Positions 35,236-47,474 of a stretch of DNA of 64,000 nt are shown piece by piece. The position numbers and the translations under genes are program-made. This DNA is from Synanceia verrucosa (Eukaryota > Chordata > Actinopteri > Perciformes > Synanceiidae). Every line of letters starts with the position of its first letter. Positions within the stretch are counted from its first letter, which is position 1. The notes under the pieces are model-generated. The model made no database searches. It saw only the letters and a list, made by a program, of their open reading frames with translations, and was not told the origin of the DNA. The stretch is taken from contig CM056551.1 of assembly GCA_029721515.1 (NCBI GenBank), positions 29,188,437 through 29,252,436 of the forward strand, in the 5' to 3' direction.

Positions 35236-36509
35236 CTGAACAGATTAGTTGATGAAGGTATCTCAGTTGTGTCACGTTTTGCTCATCAGAGTAGCTGCAG
35301 ACAGGGAGAACATCTTTCCATCATGAGCAGCGACGCCTCCTCTCCTGGGTCGGGCCTTACAGAGTAGGACAACTTTCAGCTCTGTGTTGATGTTTAAATG
35401 CGCTGTATGCAGCTTTTTAACACCCACACGCCCCAGAACACAACAAAAAGTTTTTCCTTATCACAGTAAAGTGAAGCAGAACTTCTTCACCACCACCAGC
35501 ATCTCCTCACTCCTGCTCACATGTGTCATTTGCAGCTAATTAAATTGTCAGATCCTATTTGCACGTTTTTTGCAGGTGTAATTAGTATTAGAAAGTCATT
35601 AATGGATTAATGTCCCTGCTGTTAATTAGACTTTGTGAACTTATGGATTCTGCTAACAATGCAGGTATTTATTTGTTTTTATATCCTAATGGCTTCTGCT
35701 ATTCACAGGTGTTTAATGAAGCGTTACAGCGGATGACAACGATCCTCCAGCGCTGGCGTTAACTCCTCTGTTCTGCTGCTGGAATCAGAGCGACGGCCTG
35801 AAGAATCGTCTGCAGGGAGGAAACAGCTTTCACGCTCCTTCATGAAGGTGACACTCATGTCAGTGATGCCCTGCAGCACAGCGACAGGCTGCGACAGCCC
35901 TCCTCCCTGCTGGGCTCCACTGTGCACTCATATGCATACAGCACATTATACATACAGCACGCCATACAGGACACCATACATGCATGCAACAAGTTCTACT
36001 ATCTGTTGTACCAACCACTAATTCATAGCAGTAAATGAGCAGCATTTAGAAGAGCTGCATCATAAAATGTACACGTTTGTATTCGTATCAAATCCCCTGG
36101 AAAGACCAACAACAGAGAGATGTTTTTAGCAAATATCGTCTGGTCTACAGTTGATTATTCCTCTGTGTCATGTGCCGTTAAGTGACATATTTAATGGTCA
36201 TTTTATATTCAGTGTCTAACAATAACAAAGCAGATCAGGTGATAAACTGAAAATTAAACTAAGATAAACTCAAATAAAGAGCTCAATATCTGTAATTTGG
36301 ATAAATTCTGCGTATGCTGTAAATATTAAATCAGAGATCAGTTTTTTTTGTTATTTTGAGGAACTTTTAATATATTTTTTAACAGTCATTTAGTGTTTGC
36401 CTCTCTCTGATGTTTGGTCGTCTAATATAAATTAGTGATGTTAATAATGTCCCAAACTTTGATAATATCAATTGATAAATAAATCTTACATCCAGAAAAA
36501 TAAATAAGA

Positions 36510-36552
36510 CCTGGTGACCCCTAATAGGGGTGGGGACCCCAGGTTGGGAACC
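36510..36552. repeat. hAT-like terminal fragment
   Basis: GGTGGGGACCCCAGGTTGGG followed by AACCAGTG looks like the end of the widespread CAGTGGTTCCCAACC class. No partner end was identified. Confidence 0.35.
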
Positions 36553-36832
36553 AGTGAGCTCTGTTGTTGTTAAAATGAGCCGAGAGAAAAGTCCTCTGGA
36601 GTTTATTTTCAGACATTTTTTCAAACTAAGCTCACCAGTGCACCAAATATTAAAATATTTCTCATGCCTGTATGAGTTAAAAAAAACTAAAGTTCCCAGC
36701 TGCCCAAGGTAATTATTTTACTTTTTTTTTTTTGAAAAATTTATATTTTTCTATATCTACTTTCAAAATCATGCACTGTATGAACTACATACTCAGTATG
36801 GGAGTACCATAGGTCACAACATGCATGCAAAT

Positions 36833-37133
36833 TAGTGCTGTAACTAATATTTATTTCCATTATTGATTAATCTGATGATTATTTTCTCCATTAATCGATC
36901 TGTCGTTTGGTTTATAAAATGTTAGAAAATGTACACGAGTGCTTTCCATCCTGAAATGTCTCAAAAATATTACATTTTCTGTCATTAAGGAGGAAAAAAT
37001 AGGAAATATTCACATTTGAGAAGCTGCAGTCAGAGAATTTAGACTCTTATTTTCTGAAAAATAATTCAAAGTGATTATTCTATTATCAAAATGATTAATT
37101 TAATAGTTGATAAATAATAGATCAGTCGTTCTA
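36833..37133. mobile_element. hAT-like miniature element, TAGTGCTGTAAC class
   Basis: It begins TAGTGCTGTAACTAATATT and has internal ATTGATTAATCTGATGATT, TTTATAAAATGTTAGAAAAT and AAATATTCACATTTGAGAAG, a pattern I recognise from a very common fish miniature element. The right end is degenerate and no clear target duplication remains. Confidence 0.65.
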
Positions 37134-38321
37134 GAGTGAGTAAACAGGAGTATGTATTGTATTGCGTAACCATGGTAACCCGCACTAACCTCATGTGACC
37201 AAAACAATGATTAATGAGAATCATAAAACCAATAAACTTATTAAAGCTATTCACTTAAAGCAAAGCGGACACTTAAATAGAAACTGTCCGTCAGTGTCTG
37301 TCCGCATTGCATTATGGGACGGTTTTTGGGTAAATATGTGCTCCAGACAGTGTTGGTGATAAAAACGTTTCTATTGGTCCATCCCTCTCCACCACTGACC
37401 CTCAGGTGCTGCAGGTAGCAGCAGGTAGAGGCTGTGCTGCTCAGATGGGAGAGTTTATCCGGAGCTAGTCATCATCTCTGAGCAGAAGGAAGCAGCCAAA
37501 CTCTCCAGATGGGCACCGAGCCTCACGACCACAACCCCTCCCGGCCCTGCCCAGCGCCGCCCATCAAAAAGCTGCCTCACATGGTTTCACTTTTCCTTTC
37601 ACTCCACTTTATGATATGGAAAATAATAATGATTTTCAGAGACCACATTTTAAAATTAAAATGGAAACAACCTTTTTTTTTTTGTTCTTCTGTGTGTGTG
37701 TAAGCTCGAAGTGTTTCACATATGGAGAATCTTTCAAACCGCCTCTATCTCTGACCCAGCAGGCCGCTGGCTCGGCCCGAGGCTGAGCTGAAGTGCAGAG
37801 CAGCACATCAAAGCTCCACCCTCCCGAAGTCGGCCAGATGTCCCGTGGTCATTTTTAAACTCACACCCCGGCGCATGACATGGAGCAGTGTGTAAGCATG
37901 TAGACAGAGGTGGATGGGCCGCTTGGAAATTGGAAAAGGAAGCCTGTATTTATGAGGTGGTTTGAGGCGCTGTGTTAAGACAGGCTTAGGCTGCCACTCT
38001 CCCTCTGACAGCCCTGTTTCCCCCTGAGCAGGGCTGACCAGAGACAGGCAGAGGTGAAGGAGTGAAGGCAGGAAACCTGTCAAAGCAGGTCCAGACCAGA
38101 CCAGGACCCGTGGCCAGCAGACCCACAGGCAGGTGAAGCAGCAAATCACCCTGACAGGACATGTAGGGCCTAATGTTCACATTATTCCTTGTTTTCATAA
38201 CAAGGAAAAACAGCAACTGCTAATGCGAGCCCAGTGCATGCTGGGACGGCCTGAACCTTCTGTGACCTTGAACAGGAAAGAAAAATGAGTCATGGCTCGC
38301 AGGCTGTGGTGAGACGCCTCT

Positions 38322-38368
38322 GTTACTCCTCTATTACTCCTCCGTTACTCCTTCGTTACTCCTCCGTT
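38322..38368. repeat. 11-bp tandem repeat (TTACTCCTCCG)
   Basis: About four imperfect copies, which explains the local open frame. Confidence 0.85.
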
Positions 38369-39044
38369 TACGTCCAGCAGCCTCGTCGTTCAGCGCTTAC
38401 GTCACCAGATTTAAGGCGGGAGGTCGGACGTGTGGTCCTCCACCTTAACAAGCCCCCAGGCTGCTCACATCAAACCTGTCTCTGGAGCTCAGCTAGAGGT
38501 AAGATGAGTGATCTCCTCCTCTCCTCCCTCTCCTCCTCCCCCTCCCTCTCAGCCCATGTGAGTTAAATTATTGTAATTGAGCAGGGATGGAGTCGGGTGT
38601 GAGCTGATCTCTCTCTTCATCCCCTCCCTCCCTCAGATATTTCTCCACATGTTGTGAAATGACCAGAAAGCATCTCTCTTTTCTTTTCCTTTTTTTTCTC
38701 CCTCTAACACAGAAATCAATTAGCTCCTTTCAAGTCAGATCAAAGGGCCGATACACCGTCCAGGTCTCTGCTCAACCTGCGGGACAATTAGCCGTCCCTG
38801 TGGACAGCGGCCAGGCCGGACAGATGAAGGGAGGCTGCTGCCACCGTTCACGTCTTTTCAGCCTGGAGCTGCTTTAATGCATCAGGACGGTGGGTTTGAG
38901 GTCATCATAGACTGAATACATGTAGGAGACAAATGCCCCCCTCCCAAAAAAAACAAAGTTGTTTTCTGTCGCTCTTCTCTCATTTTCAGAGTTGTTGAGT
39001 TCATCTAAAGAGACGTTAAGCTTCTGTTTATCGTCATTTAGCAT

Positions 39045-39665
39045 CTCTTTCTTTGACCCTGTGCTGTGATTTTCTGCGTACGTCTTACTGGACTTTTCTC
39101 ATCTTGTCGACGTCTTTTTGCCTCTTTGTTGTTGGTAAACCTGTGTGTGGTTGTTTTCCATCTTTTTGTGATCATTTTCTCTCTCTTTCTGCCTCTTTTG
39201 AGTTGTTTTTTTCTGTCCTAGCACACATTTTGAATCTCATCGTCATCTTTTTCTTGTCAGTTTAAGTCTGCGTCAGGTTGTTTTCCATCTGTTTGTGTCT
39301 CTTTGTTGCCTCTTTTGTTGTTTTGTGTGCTTTTCTAATTGTTTCTGTCTTTGCAGACATTTTGCTTCTCATTGTTTTTGTCTCTGATGTCACTTTGTGG
39401 TCATTTGGTGTCTCTTTGCAGTCATTTTGTTTGTGTTTACAGACACTGTTGCGTCTCATTGTGACCTTCTTGGATCTCTTTTATTATTTTGTGTCTCTTC
39501 ACAGCTGCTTTTTGGTCTTTCTGTTTCTACATTTGGTAGTTCTAGTCATGACTCGTTTTATTTTTGGTAGTTTTATATCTCTCTGTGGTCCGTTTGCGTC
39601 ACTTTTTAGTGGTTTTGCGTCTCTGTTTGGCTGTTTTATATCACCCTGTGGTTGTTCTGCCTCTG
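39045..39665. repeat. Degenerate minisatellite of the GTCATTTTGTGTCTCTTTG type
   Basis: Many diverged copies of a roughly 20-25-bp unit built from TTTTGTGTCTCTTTG and GTCATTTTG. The low-complexity open frames on both strands here follow from the repeat. Confidence 0.75.
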
Positions 39666-39739
39666 CCCCCTCAGGCCTTTGTGTCATCCGTCCCGTCGAG
39701 CCTGCATGGCTGTGGCGTAGCACAGCGTACAGTTTGACA

Positions 39740-40150
39740 AACTGATTGGACGAAGGGGGAGCGAGGGGAGCGTTCGTCCACAGACAGGTGCACTGACCCT
39801 GTCCACCCCCGAAGGTGCCACTTGCATTTTATTGGACATTTAGGGCCGGCCAGCGTTTTTTAACAGCCACCTGGATGCAATAAAGGGCCGGCTCCTGAGC
39901 TCTGGCTGCCCAGAGGATTTCCCAGCAGCTCCCGTGGGACCTCTGGCTAGTTAAGATGTTTATTAAGCTGAAAGTGGTCCAGTGGGAAAACACGGCACTT
40001 CTGAGAGATTCGGGCCAGCAGTTTTCTTGTTAGTCGGAGCGCTCCCCTGAGGATTGGGTTTCTTTTCCTTTCAAACCTCTGAGGGAGGACGGGGTCAGTT
40101 CACGGGGCTGAGGTTGACCAACTGGTAACTAGGCACATGAACCCAGGAAG
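39740..40150. promoter_or_regulatory. Candidate conserved non-coding element upstream of LMX1B
   Basis: A repeat-free, moderately GC-rich block with GCATTTTATTGGACATTT, GGATGCAATAAAGGGCCGG and GCTAGTTAAGATGTTTATTA motifs, 7 kb before LMX1B. Inference from sequence character and position. Confidence 0.3.
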
Positions 40151-41216
40151 GGGACTATCTAGAGACCATCAGGGTTGGCCCTGGAGCGATTCCCACACAT
40201 CCCAAACTGTGTCAGCTGTGAAACAGAATATACTGACCTGAAACGGGTTTATTATTTAGATTCGCTACACTTTTAAACTGTGTCTTTCTCTTTAAGGCAC
40301 GGCTTCTTTCTGTGAAGAAAGCGTCCGTCAGGAGCGCTGTGATGTGAGCTCTGCTTGCTGTGTGACAGATCTTGACCTGGCTAAGCTCTGCTGGACCTCT
40401 AGTTCAAAGCGCTGCTCTGTAGCCTCCGGCGCTCTGCCCTAATAACTCCAGTTGGCCTTGTTTTGCTTTCTAAAAAGTGCAGCAGCCACTCTAGGAAACA
40501 CAGAGGAACACTTGAGCTTCCTCACCGCTCAGCTTGATGAATATCACTTCTTTTTTCCAGCCGGTGGGCAGCACATGCAGCCGGTGAGCAGTGATGGGTT
40601 TTTTAGTGCTCTCTGCCTAATGTTCAGGACAGATTAGAAATGTTGGCCTGTGACAGATGCTGTCTAGATCCTCACTACCAGATCCACCCAGCTGCAAAAC
40701 ATCTGGCTGGATTTCTACCTTTTTCTCTGAAGTGCAGCCTCTTAATGACACACCCACAGTCGGACATGTGCACATGCACTCGCATGCGTCCAGCGTGTTT
40801 GATTGAGACACATATACAGATGTTTGTTTTATTCCTGCATGTTTTCACTCGTCTATTGTTTGCGTATGCATGGACACCACTAACTCTCTTCCTATTTGTT
40901 ATTGCCGTCCACTTCACAGTTTTTATTCATGGATGAATTCAGAATATTTTTACTTCACATGAGTTATTCAGCAGGCACTGAATTTATGCTTTCCACATGA
41001 GGAGCGGGTAGTGAAGGCCGGCGCTTGTTGTTAATGGCACACATCCTAAAATCATGCTCCTGGCCTCCTGCAGCCTTTTGTGTGTCAGAGGAAACAGTAT
41101 TTTTGTGGAGTAAAATCCACTGAATAACATGATCGTCTGACGAAAGGTGCTGCAAATCTGCCCTGAGCCGAGGCACTTGTGCTAATGATGGGAGCAGAAA
41201 CAAATGCCACGTCATG

Positions 41217-41245
41217 CTAATAATAATAATAATAATAAAAATAAT
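41217..41245. repeat. (TAA)n microsatellite
   Basis: A run of about seven TAA units with an impure tail. Confidence 0.9.
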
Positions 41246-42785
41246 ATGAGTCGCTCAGCTCTGCAGCTTCTCTGAAAGTTCTCTGTTGTTTTGTTCCTGT
41301 GTCGCAGCTCCTCTCAGCGCCTCCCTGTTGTGGAAAGATTTAATATTCTTTAGGCGCTCATCAAGAGTTTGAGAAAGTCACAAATACATGTGGGTGTGTG
41401 ACATTTGGAGGTTTAATTTAGTCTAAAATCTGTGTGCAGTAAGTCGTTCCTCATGTGCTCTGTTGTTTGGCCGTCGCTCGTGTGTGAAGTGAAACAGGAG
41501 GGAGATCCCCACATCAAGGACGACACTTTCTGTTATTGCTGGGTTTCATAAAGCATCATCTGTTCCCGTCTGACGTCCAGCTTCTTCAACACGTTTCAGA
41601 GATCTGATCCTCCGTTGGGTTTAACAACACATTTCATATTTGTTTTTATTGTTGTATGACACAAATCACAAAAGATCTCTATCTGTTTACGTTTGAGTTT
41701 CATTTCTCATGACCACAAAAAGAAAGAGAAAGAAAACTTGAATTAATTCAAGTTGTGGTCATTTTTATTAGATGAAAAATCTAATAAATGTTATTTTCCT
41801 ATTTGACATGGAAATGTAAAAACCACTTAAAATAATATGACAAAATGATAAAAATGTCACTATATTTTTGGCACAGTGAAAGGAATGAATGAATTTTATC
41901 ACAGCTTTAAGTACATTTTTCTCCAAACGGTTGTCATGAAAAGTCGTACGAAGTTATTGGATGTGCAAAAAACAAAACCAGAAACAGTTCAGTGGATCAA
42001 AAGAATAAGACCAGAACTAATAAACAACATGAAGTTTCATCTGCAAAATAAACCAAGAGAGAAAACAAAATATAAATGTTATGATGAACATAATAGATTC
42101 AAGTAGTGCACATAATATTACACTTTGTGGTAAAATAACTTCCTGCATTTCAGAGTAAAAAAAAATCTTTGCATATTTTGATATTTTTTTTCAAAATATT
42201 TGTTATTTTTGGTAAAATAACTTGGTAGAAATACCAGACATGTCTATTTTTATTATTATTATTATTTAATATTGTTATTATTAATAATAAATACTTATCA
42301 TTTTATTATTATTATTATCAAAAATAGTTACAGAGGACATAAGCAGAACAGTTAATCTTATACAAATGGTATAAAGTCCTTTAAATCATTTAATAATGAG
42401 TATAAAATATGAAATCACATTATGTATTCAAATACATAATAAATTAAACATGACGAAATATAAAATAAACCTTGAAACATGAAGTAAAGTTTAAAGACAA
42501 ATACTTCATTAAAAGTTGAACTAAAAATAATAGCATGATACTTATGTGACTTGAAAGAATAGTAATGTTCATTCTTTTTAATTAGTATATTTACAGTGTG
42601 TACTTCACAGTATCACAGTACTGTTTTTTTATCAGTAGTTGTTATTTCTGAAGTTCTCATCCATGTATTTGTGGCTCTGCAGAGGGATTTGTACTGCCCG
42701 GTTTTCTCCACCAGGGGGCGATGTTGTAATTCAAATTGTGGGTTTGAGAGGATTTTTGGTATAAAACTGTGAGGTAAAGAGTGTT

Positions 42786-42846
42786 CAGGGTCGGGGTCCG
42801 GGTCCAGGACCGGGTCCAGGACCAGGACCGGGATCAAGACCAGGTC
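42786..42846. repeat. GGTCCAGGACCG-type minisatellite
   Basis: A short tandem array of 6-12-bp GGTCC/GGACC units, giving an Asp/Pro-repeat frame on the minus strand. Confidence 0.85.
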
Positions 42847-43699
42847 CATAAATCTGACCATGACACCCTGGATTCTCTGAATGATGATCTTCACTAGCAT
42901 GCCACCAAAGTCCGTTCATTTTTCACCACATTTTAACAAAGCGGTTATAAGGATTATTTAACTCTTATTAAATGTTTAAAAATCATTTTTATGATGATAA
43001 AAGTGCCGAATTATCCAGAGGGATTTTTTTACAGACATAAACCCTAAAAAAATATAAATTAATTCAACAAACAGGAGATGGAGAACTTTAAACAGTTAGT
43101 TTTTATTTTTATATCGTCCTGTAATTCAGCTTCCACATACACTCATAACTACATGTAAATTATAGCAGTTTGATTAATTATTCAAGTCCAGGCTCATATC
43201 TCCCCAGGAACTTTTCTTTTGTTAAGTTTGTGCGTTATGTTTTTTTTTTTTTGTTTTTTTTTTTAACTTTAAATGATTATTTTGTCGCTTTTTAAACGTG
43301 CATAAATAGTATTATATCTGTGTTTTATGCTGAGGCCAGAGCTGTATTATTATTATTATAATTATTGTTAGATCTTATTTTAACAAACTGCAGGTAAACA
43401 GTTCTCAGACTCGTGTGTCAGCTCGGATCCTGTCAGGCCATCTGTCAAGAACTCAATAAATTTGTCAGTGGAAAAAAAGACGGAAAAGCTGAATCCAATA
43501 AATCATAACATAAACAAATCTAGCCATGGGTTGACAGTGCTGTATTATACTTTGGCGTAATCCTGAGGGAGTTGGGATTATCCTGCAGTATCACTTTCTT
43601 TTTTTTCTTCGATGGTCCGTGAAGAATAAAACCAGAAATATATGAGTGAGTGGGAAGAAGGGGATGTGATATAAAATATGTATCTGGTGTGCAGTTAAA

Positions 43700-45100
43700 T
43701 TTAAGCGAGCTCACATAAATAAATAACGCTTGTAGGAAATATTAAAAAGAAATCAGGCTCGATGTGTGTCTGAAATTAAAAACCCAAAGCAGTTGTTAGA
43801 TGCTAATTTAGTATTCAGGGGCCCTCCGGCCTGCGGGGCCCCGCGTCTTTTCCCCGGGTTGTGTCTCCAGCAGTTCACCGCCTGGTTGCTTCCTCTGCCT
43901 CAATATTCATTTCTAAATGCGTGAGACAACTAGAATACTGCAGGAACATTTAAAACTGATTAGATTACCGTCGATTCGTCGCTGCTGATCCTCGATCCAC
44001 GCTGGAAAAAAAAACGCGTAAAAGCGCTTGTGCGTAAAAGTAGAATATTAAAAGAAGATGAAAGCAGAATATTTCCCCCAAGTCCTTAAACGTGTTTAGC
44101 AGAATGAGCTGCTGCTGCCGCACAGTCTCTGTCTTTAAGATGCTCACCTCACCGCACAAATTAAAGAAGCCTGTAGTTTTTTTTCCTCCTTCTTTCATTG
44201 GAGCTTTAAAGAAAAACAAGAAGCATCATGGAGAGCTTAGAAACACTCATTAAAAGATCAAAGTGAGTTCACTATCCAAGTCCTCCAGCCTCCAGCCAGC
44301 ATGGCTTTGCTTCTCTCAGTTGTGTTAAAAGGTATTTCATTTTTTAAACAGATATTCATCCGTGCGCTTTTTACGCACAGTTGAAAATGTTCAGGAGAAA
44401 GAAAAGATAACGACACGGATGCAGCTTTTAGGCTTTTCTGGTCCATAATTTCATATGTCAAGCCTCTCTGTGATTGCCTTTGTAATATATTGATTACTAT
44501 CAGGCCTGAACACACTTAGAGTTTTCCTCTGAATGGATCCTGCGTGATGACGTAAATGTATTTAAAGCAGAAAAACGCGCCACAAATAATTTAATTGATG
44601 CAATTTAAATACAAGGAAGTCCTGAATAATTAGAGGCATTTAACGTGTTTGGTGTCAGTTTTAATTATAATGTTTCCACAAAATTCGTTCTTTTTAAAAT
44701 AGGTATGTAACGACATGATCAGTAATAAGTTGTCATTATTTCCAAACTTTGTGCGTCTTCTACTCTAAGAAATTCCACAATTTTGCAGACAAATCTTTGC
44801 GCTTTTCCCCCGCAGGATCGTATTTTCTCCTTTATTTGTGCAGAAATGTGAAATGTTCTGTTCTTCAAACATCAGAGTGAAGCTGATGCAGTATGATGGT
44901 CTCTTACCTTTCCGATGGACGCAACAGTTCTGGTTGCTTTAAATGTAAATTGCTCAACTTTAGCGGGCCCTGTGTTGCTTCTCTTTCTGCAGAGCACACC
45001 TGCTGCTACGTTTCTCTCTTTTTCCTGAGCTTTTGAGGGAGGGCTCGTCGTGCAGAGGCTCATTAAAACACCGCCGGCTAAAAGTTGGCAGATTGATTTA
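43700..45100. promoter_or_regulatory. Repeat-poor LMX1B upstream region
   Basis: It contains a GC-rich patch (43815-43865) and several TTTTACGCA/TGCGTAAAA motifs (44014-44040, 44368-44378). It is free of transposon signatures and lies 2.2-3.6 kb before the LMX1B start. It is a candidate promoter-distal control region. Confidence 0.3.
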
Positions 45101-46357
45101 TTGAATGAATGTTTGATGTCCTCATTCACACCAGTGACCTACTGATAGAGGACAGGCTGGGGGAGGGAGGACACGGGATGTATTATATGTATTTAAGATG
45201 TATTGATTATGCTCATAATGCTGCTTAGTGGTGAGATAATCCAATATAGAATGAAGGAGGTGATTGACCTCCTGCTGATGGAGGAGAAGCAGGATGACGT
45301 CATGCCTGGCACTCATTGTAACAGCGTTAAAACCTTTAATTACTTTAATAGTATAATAATATGTGTGCATCGAACATCTCAGTGATACAGGCTCTACTTC
45401 TTTTAAAAATGTGTCACTAACACTGATTTGCTCCTGCAGATTCCTGCAGCTCTTCTCCAGGCTGACCGGCAGAGGGCGGCTCCACCAGGCCGCTCTCTGC
45501 TCCCCAAAGTGGGCTACAGGTCACCGCCTCGATGCGCCACAAAGACACCAGACCCAGCAGGACCAGCGGGCTGACCTCCGACCAGCACAGAGTGTGCAGG
45601 TAATCCTGCAGGGACACACTCATGTGTTCATTTATTCACCCATTATCTCTCAGAATAAACGCAAATGCTGCTCTTTTTCCTTCATCCGGGCTCGTTTGCT
45701 GCAGTTTCCTGTTGTGATGTTCTTGTCACAGTTGCAGTCTGGTGTCAGCCTCCCTTCATGTCCTCGTTGTGTTTAATGGAGCAGCAGGTCGTTTAATCCT
45801 TATTTAAATTAAATGTCATCATCTGGTCATACAGCAACAAGGCGGGTGTCTCATCCATGTGTCCCTGTCCTCTGACGTGATCCTACCTTCTTCTTCTCTC
45901 TCTTTTTCCTTTTTCTTTTTTTAAGAACCTGATCATAACAAGCCTCTCGCGCAGCTTGACGCGCTAAATCCCATTAGCAGCCCTGTAATTTCCAGACAGG
46001 CCTCAGATCCTCAGAAGCTCACAGCAAAACGTCTTGGTCACATCGAGACAAAAAGAGACGCGCTGCTGAATTACACCGTCATGTTTTAAAGAGAAAGTAT
46101 ACTAGAGTATATTATATTTCTGAAACATGTATTGTAATGTATAATATTCTTTAATGCATATTTGTCTGTCGTGTATTTATTAAGCAGGAACACAGCAGCA
46201 ATATGTTTTATTATCTGAGAAATAAAATATGAATATTTGATTCTTGAAATTCCAACACCCGAAAAAAAACATTATTATTATTATTTTATTTTATAAAAAT
46301 GATGAAATATAGCTGCTGTGTTTCAATAAAATAAATAAATACACGCCTGTAGAATTG

Positions 46358-46390
46358 TTATTATTATTATTATTATTATTGTTATTATTG
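46358..46390. repeat. (TTA)n microsatellite
   Basis: About eight pure TTA units with a short interrupted extension. Confidence 0.92.
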
Positions 46391-46877
46391 CTGGAGCTGT
46401 GATGGATGACGGGCAGCCAGGCCAGCAGGCTGTTATCGCCGCTCATCGCCAGGTGCTTCAGCTGAAAGAGGACAGGAAACAAAACACAAAAGAGCAAAGA
46501 AAGACACGTGACGCTGCTGCGAATTTGTCACCGCTGATAGAAATATTAGCTATTAATTCACGATAAATTCAGAGGGCTCATTGTGTCTCATATCAGTATT
46601 TGACTTCACTGAATAATCTCATTACAGACGGTGATTATTCCCAGAAAGCGCCACACAAAAGGCCTAATGATTAAGTGACTGAATGATGAGTGAGTGCTGC
46701 GTATTAGCAGTGGCCTGTTATTATTGTTATTGTTGTTATTAATATTATTATGTGGTCGTTGGCTCAGTGAAGCAGCACTTGTGTGTACACTGTGCTCTTC
46801 CTCACTCTTCTTGGACTCTGCAGCTTCTCCAATCGCATCCCAACGGCGCTGAATGAAAAAACGCGTGGCCGTGCATG

Positions 46878-47335
46878 CAGGAGTGGGAGGATCCACCCGA
46901 CCTCAATCTGGATCTGAGACTTGAACAGCGACAGGAGCACAACCAGCCAACCGACTCACTGCCGGGACTCCTACTCTCCCTCTCTGCTGCCGTTCCTGGA
47001 TTAGTTCTGAACTTGTGCCGCTTCATTTTCTGCCTTTTTAACCAAACTGTTCCTGCGCGAAGAAGCCCGTCCTCTGGTCCACACAGGTGACTGCTGAGAC
47101 AGCTTTATTGTGTCCTCTCTGTCTTCTCTGGGCGCATCGGGGATCAGTGTAGCCGGCTTTTTACCTCCTAACTCTCGAGTCTTTTTTGGGGGTATTTCAT
47201 CCCTAAACTCCTTTTCTAGTTTCCTTGCGTCAAGCGGAGCTCGAGTGGTTTCAACAGGTTTCAGGCTGCTCGTCGCGCTGCCTCCAGACAGCTTTGTGTG
47301 CCCGGGAGTCTCTTGTCCAGTCTGACCGTGTTCTT
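46878..47335 (+). promoter_or_regulatory. LMX1B 5' leader / promoter-proximal region
   Basis: No ATG occurs on the + strand between about 46877 and the start codon at 47336, which fits a long uORF-free 5' UTR. The stretch is richer in G+C than the flanking DNA. No clear TATA box was seen, so the transcription start site is not placed. Confidence 0.5.
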
Positions 47336-47474
47336 ATGGATATTGCAACAGGTCTGGTGTCGCTGGAGCGCCTCTCCGCTGGAGAACAGCCCGAGACGTG
47401 CATCATGCTGGACGGCATAAAAATGGAAGATCACCCCCTGCGCTCGGGACAAGCCACTCTCGGAGTCATGCTCG
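47336..47474 (+). CDS. lmx1b: LMX1B exon 1 coding part
   Basis: It runs from the upstream ATG to donor GTGAGT at 47475; 139 nt, phase 1 out. A second in-frame ATG at 47405 (codon 24) opens the conserved MLDGIKM sequence. The context at 47336 is weak at -3 (C) with G at +4, while the context at 47405 has A at -3. Confidence 0.93.

Larger units (their letters stand above)
35236..46877. other. MVB12B-LMX1B intergenic region
   Basis: About 11.6 kb without supported genes. It holds a hAT-like element (36833-37133) and a hAT end fragment near 36510-36552, minisatellites (38322, 39045, 42786), TAA/TTA runs, an AT-rich desert at 41.6-43.4 kb, and repeat-poor blocks at about 39.74-40.15 and 43.7-45.1 kb that may regulate LMX1B. 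Confidence 0.65.

Noticed and set aside
39278..39745. 155-residue plus-strand frame rich in Phe/Leu/Ser
   Set aside because: It lies in a degenerate TTTTGTGTCTCTTTG minisatellite; low-complexity translation only.
46291..46896. Poly-Asn minus-strand frames
   Set aside because: Translations of TTA/AAT trinucleotide runs, not genes.
47225..47335. Upstream in-frame extension of LMX1B exon 1
   Set aside because: The frame is open but has no ATG; vertebrate LMX1B begins at the MDIATG sequence.
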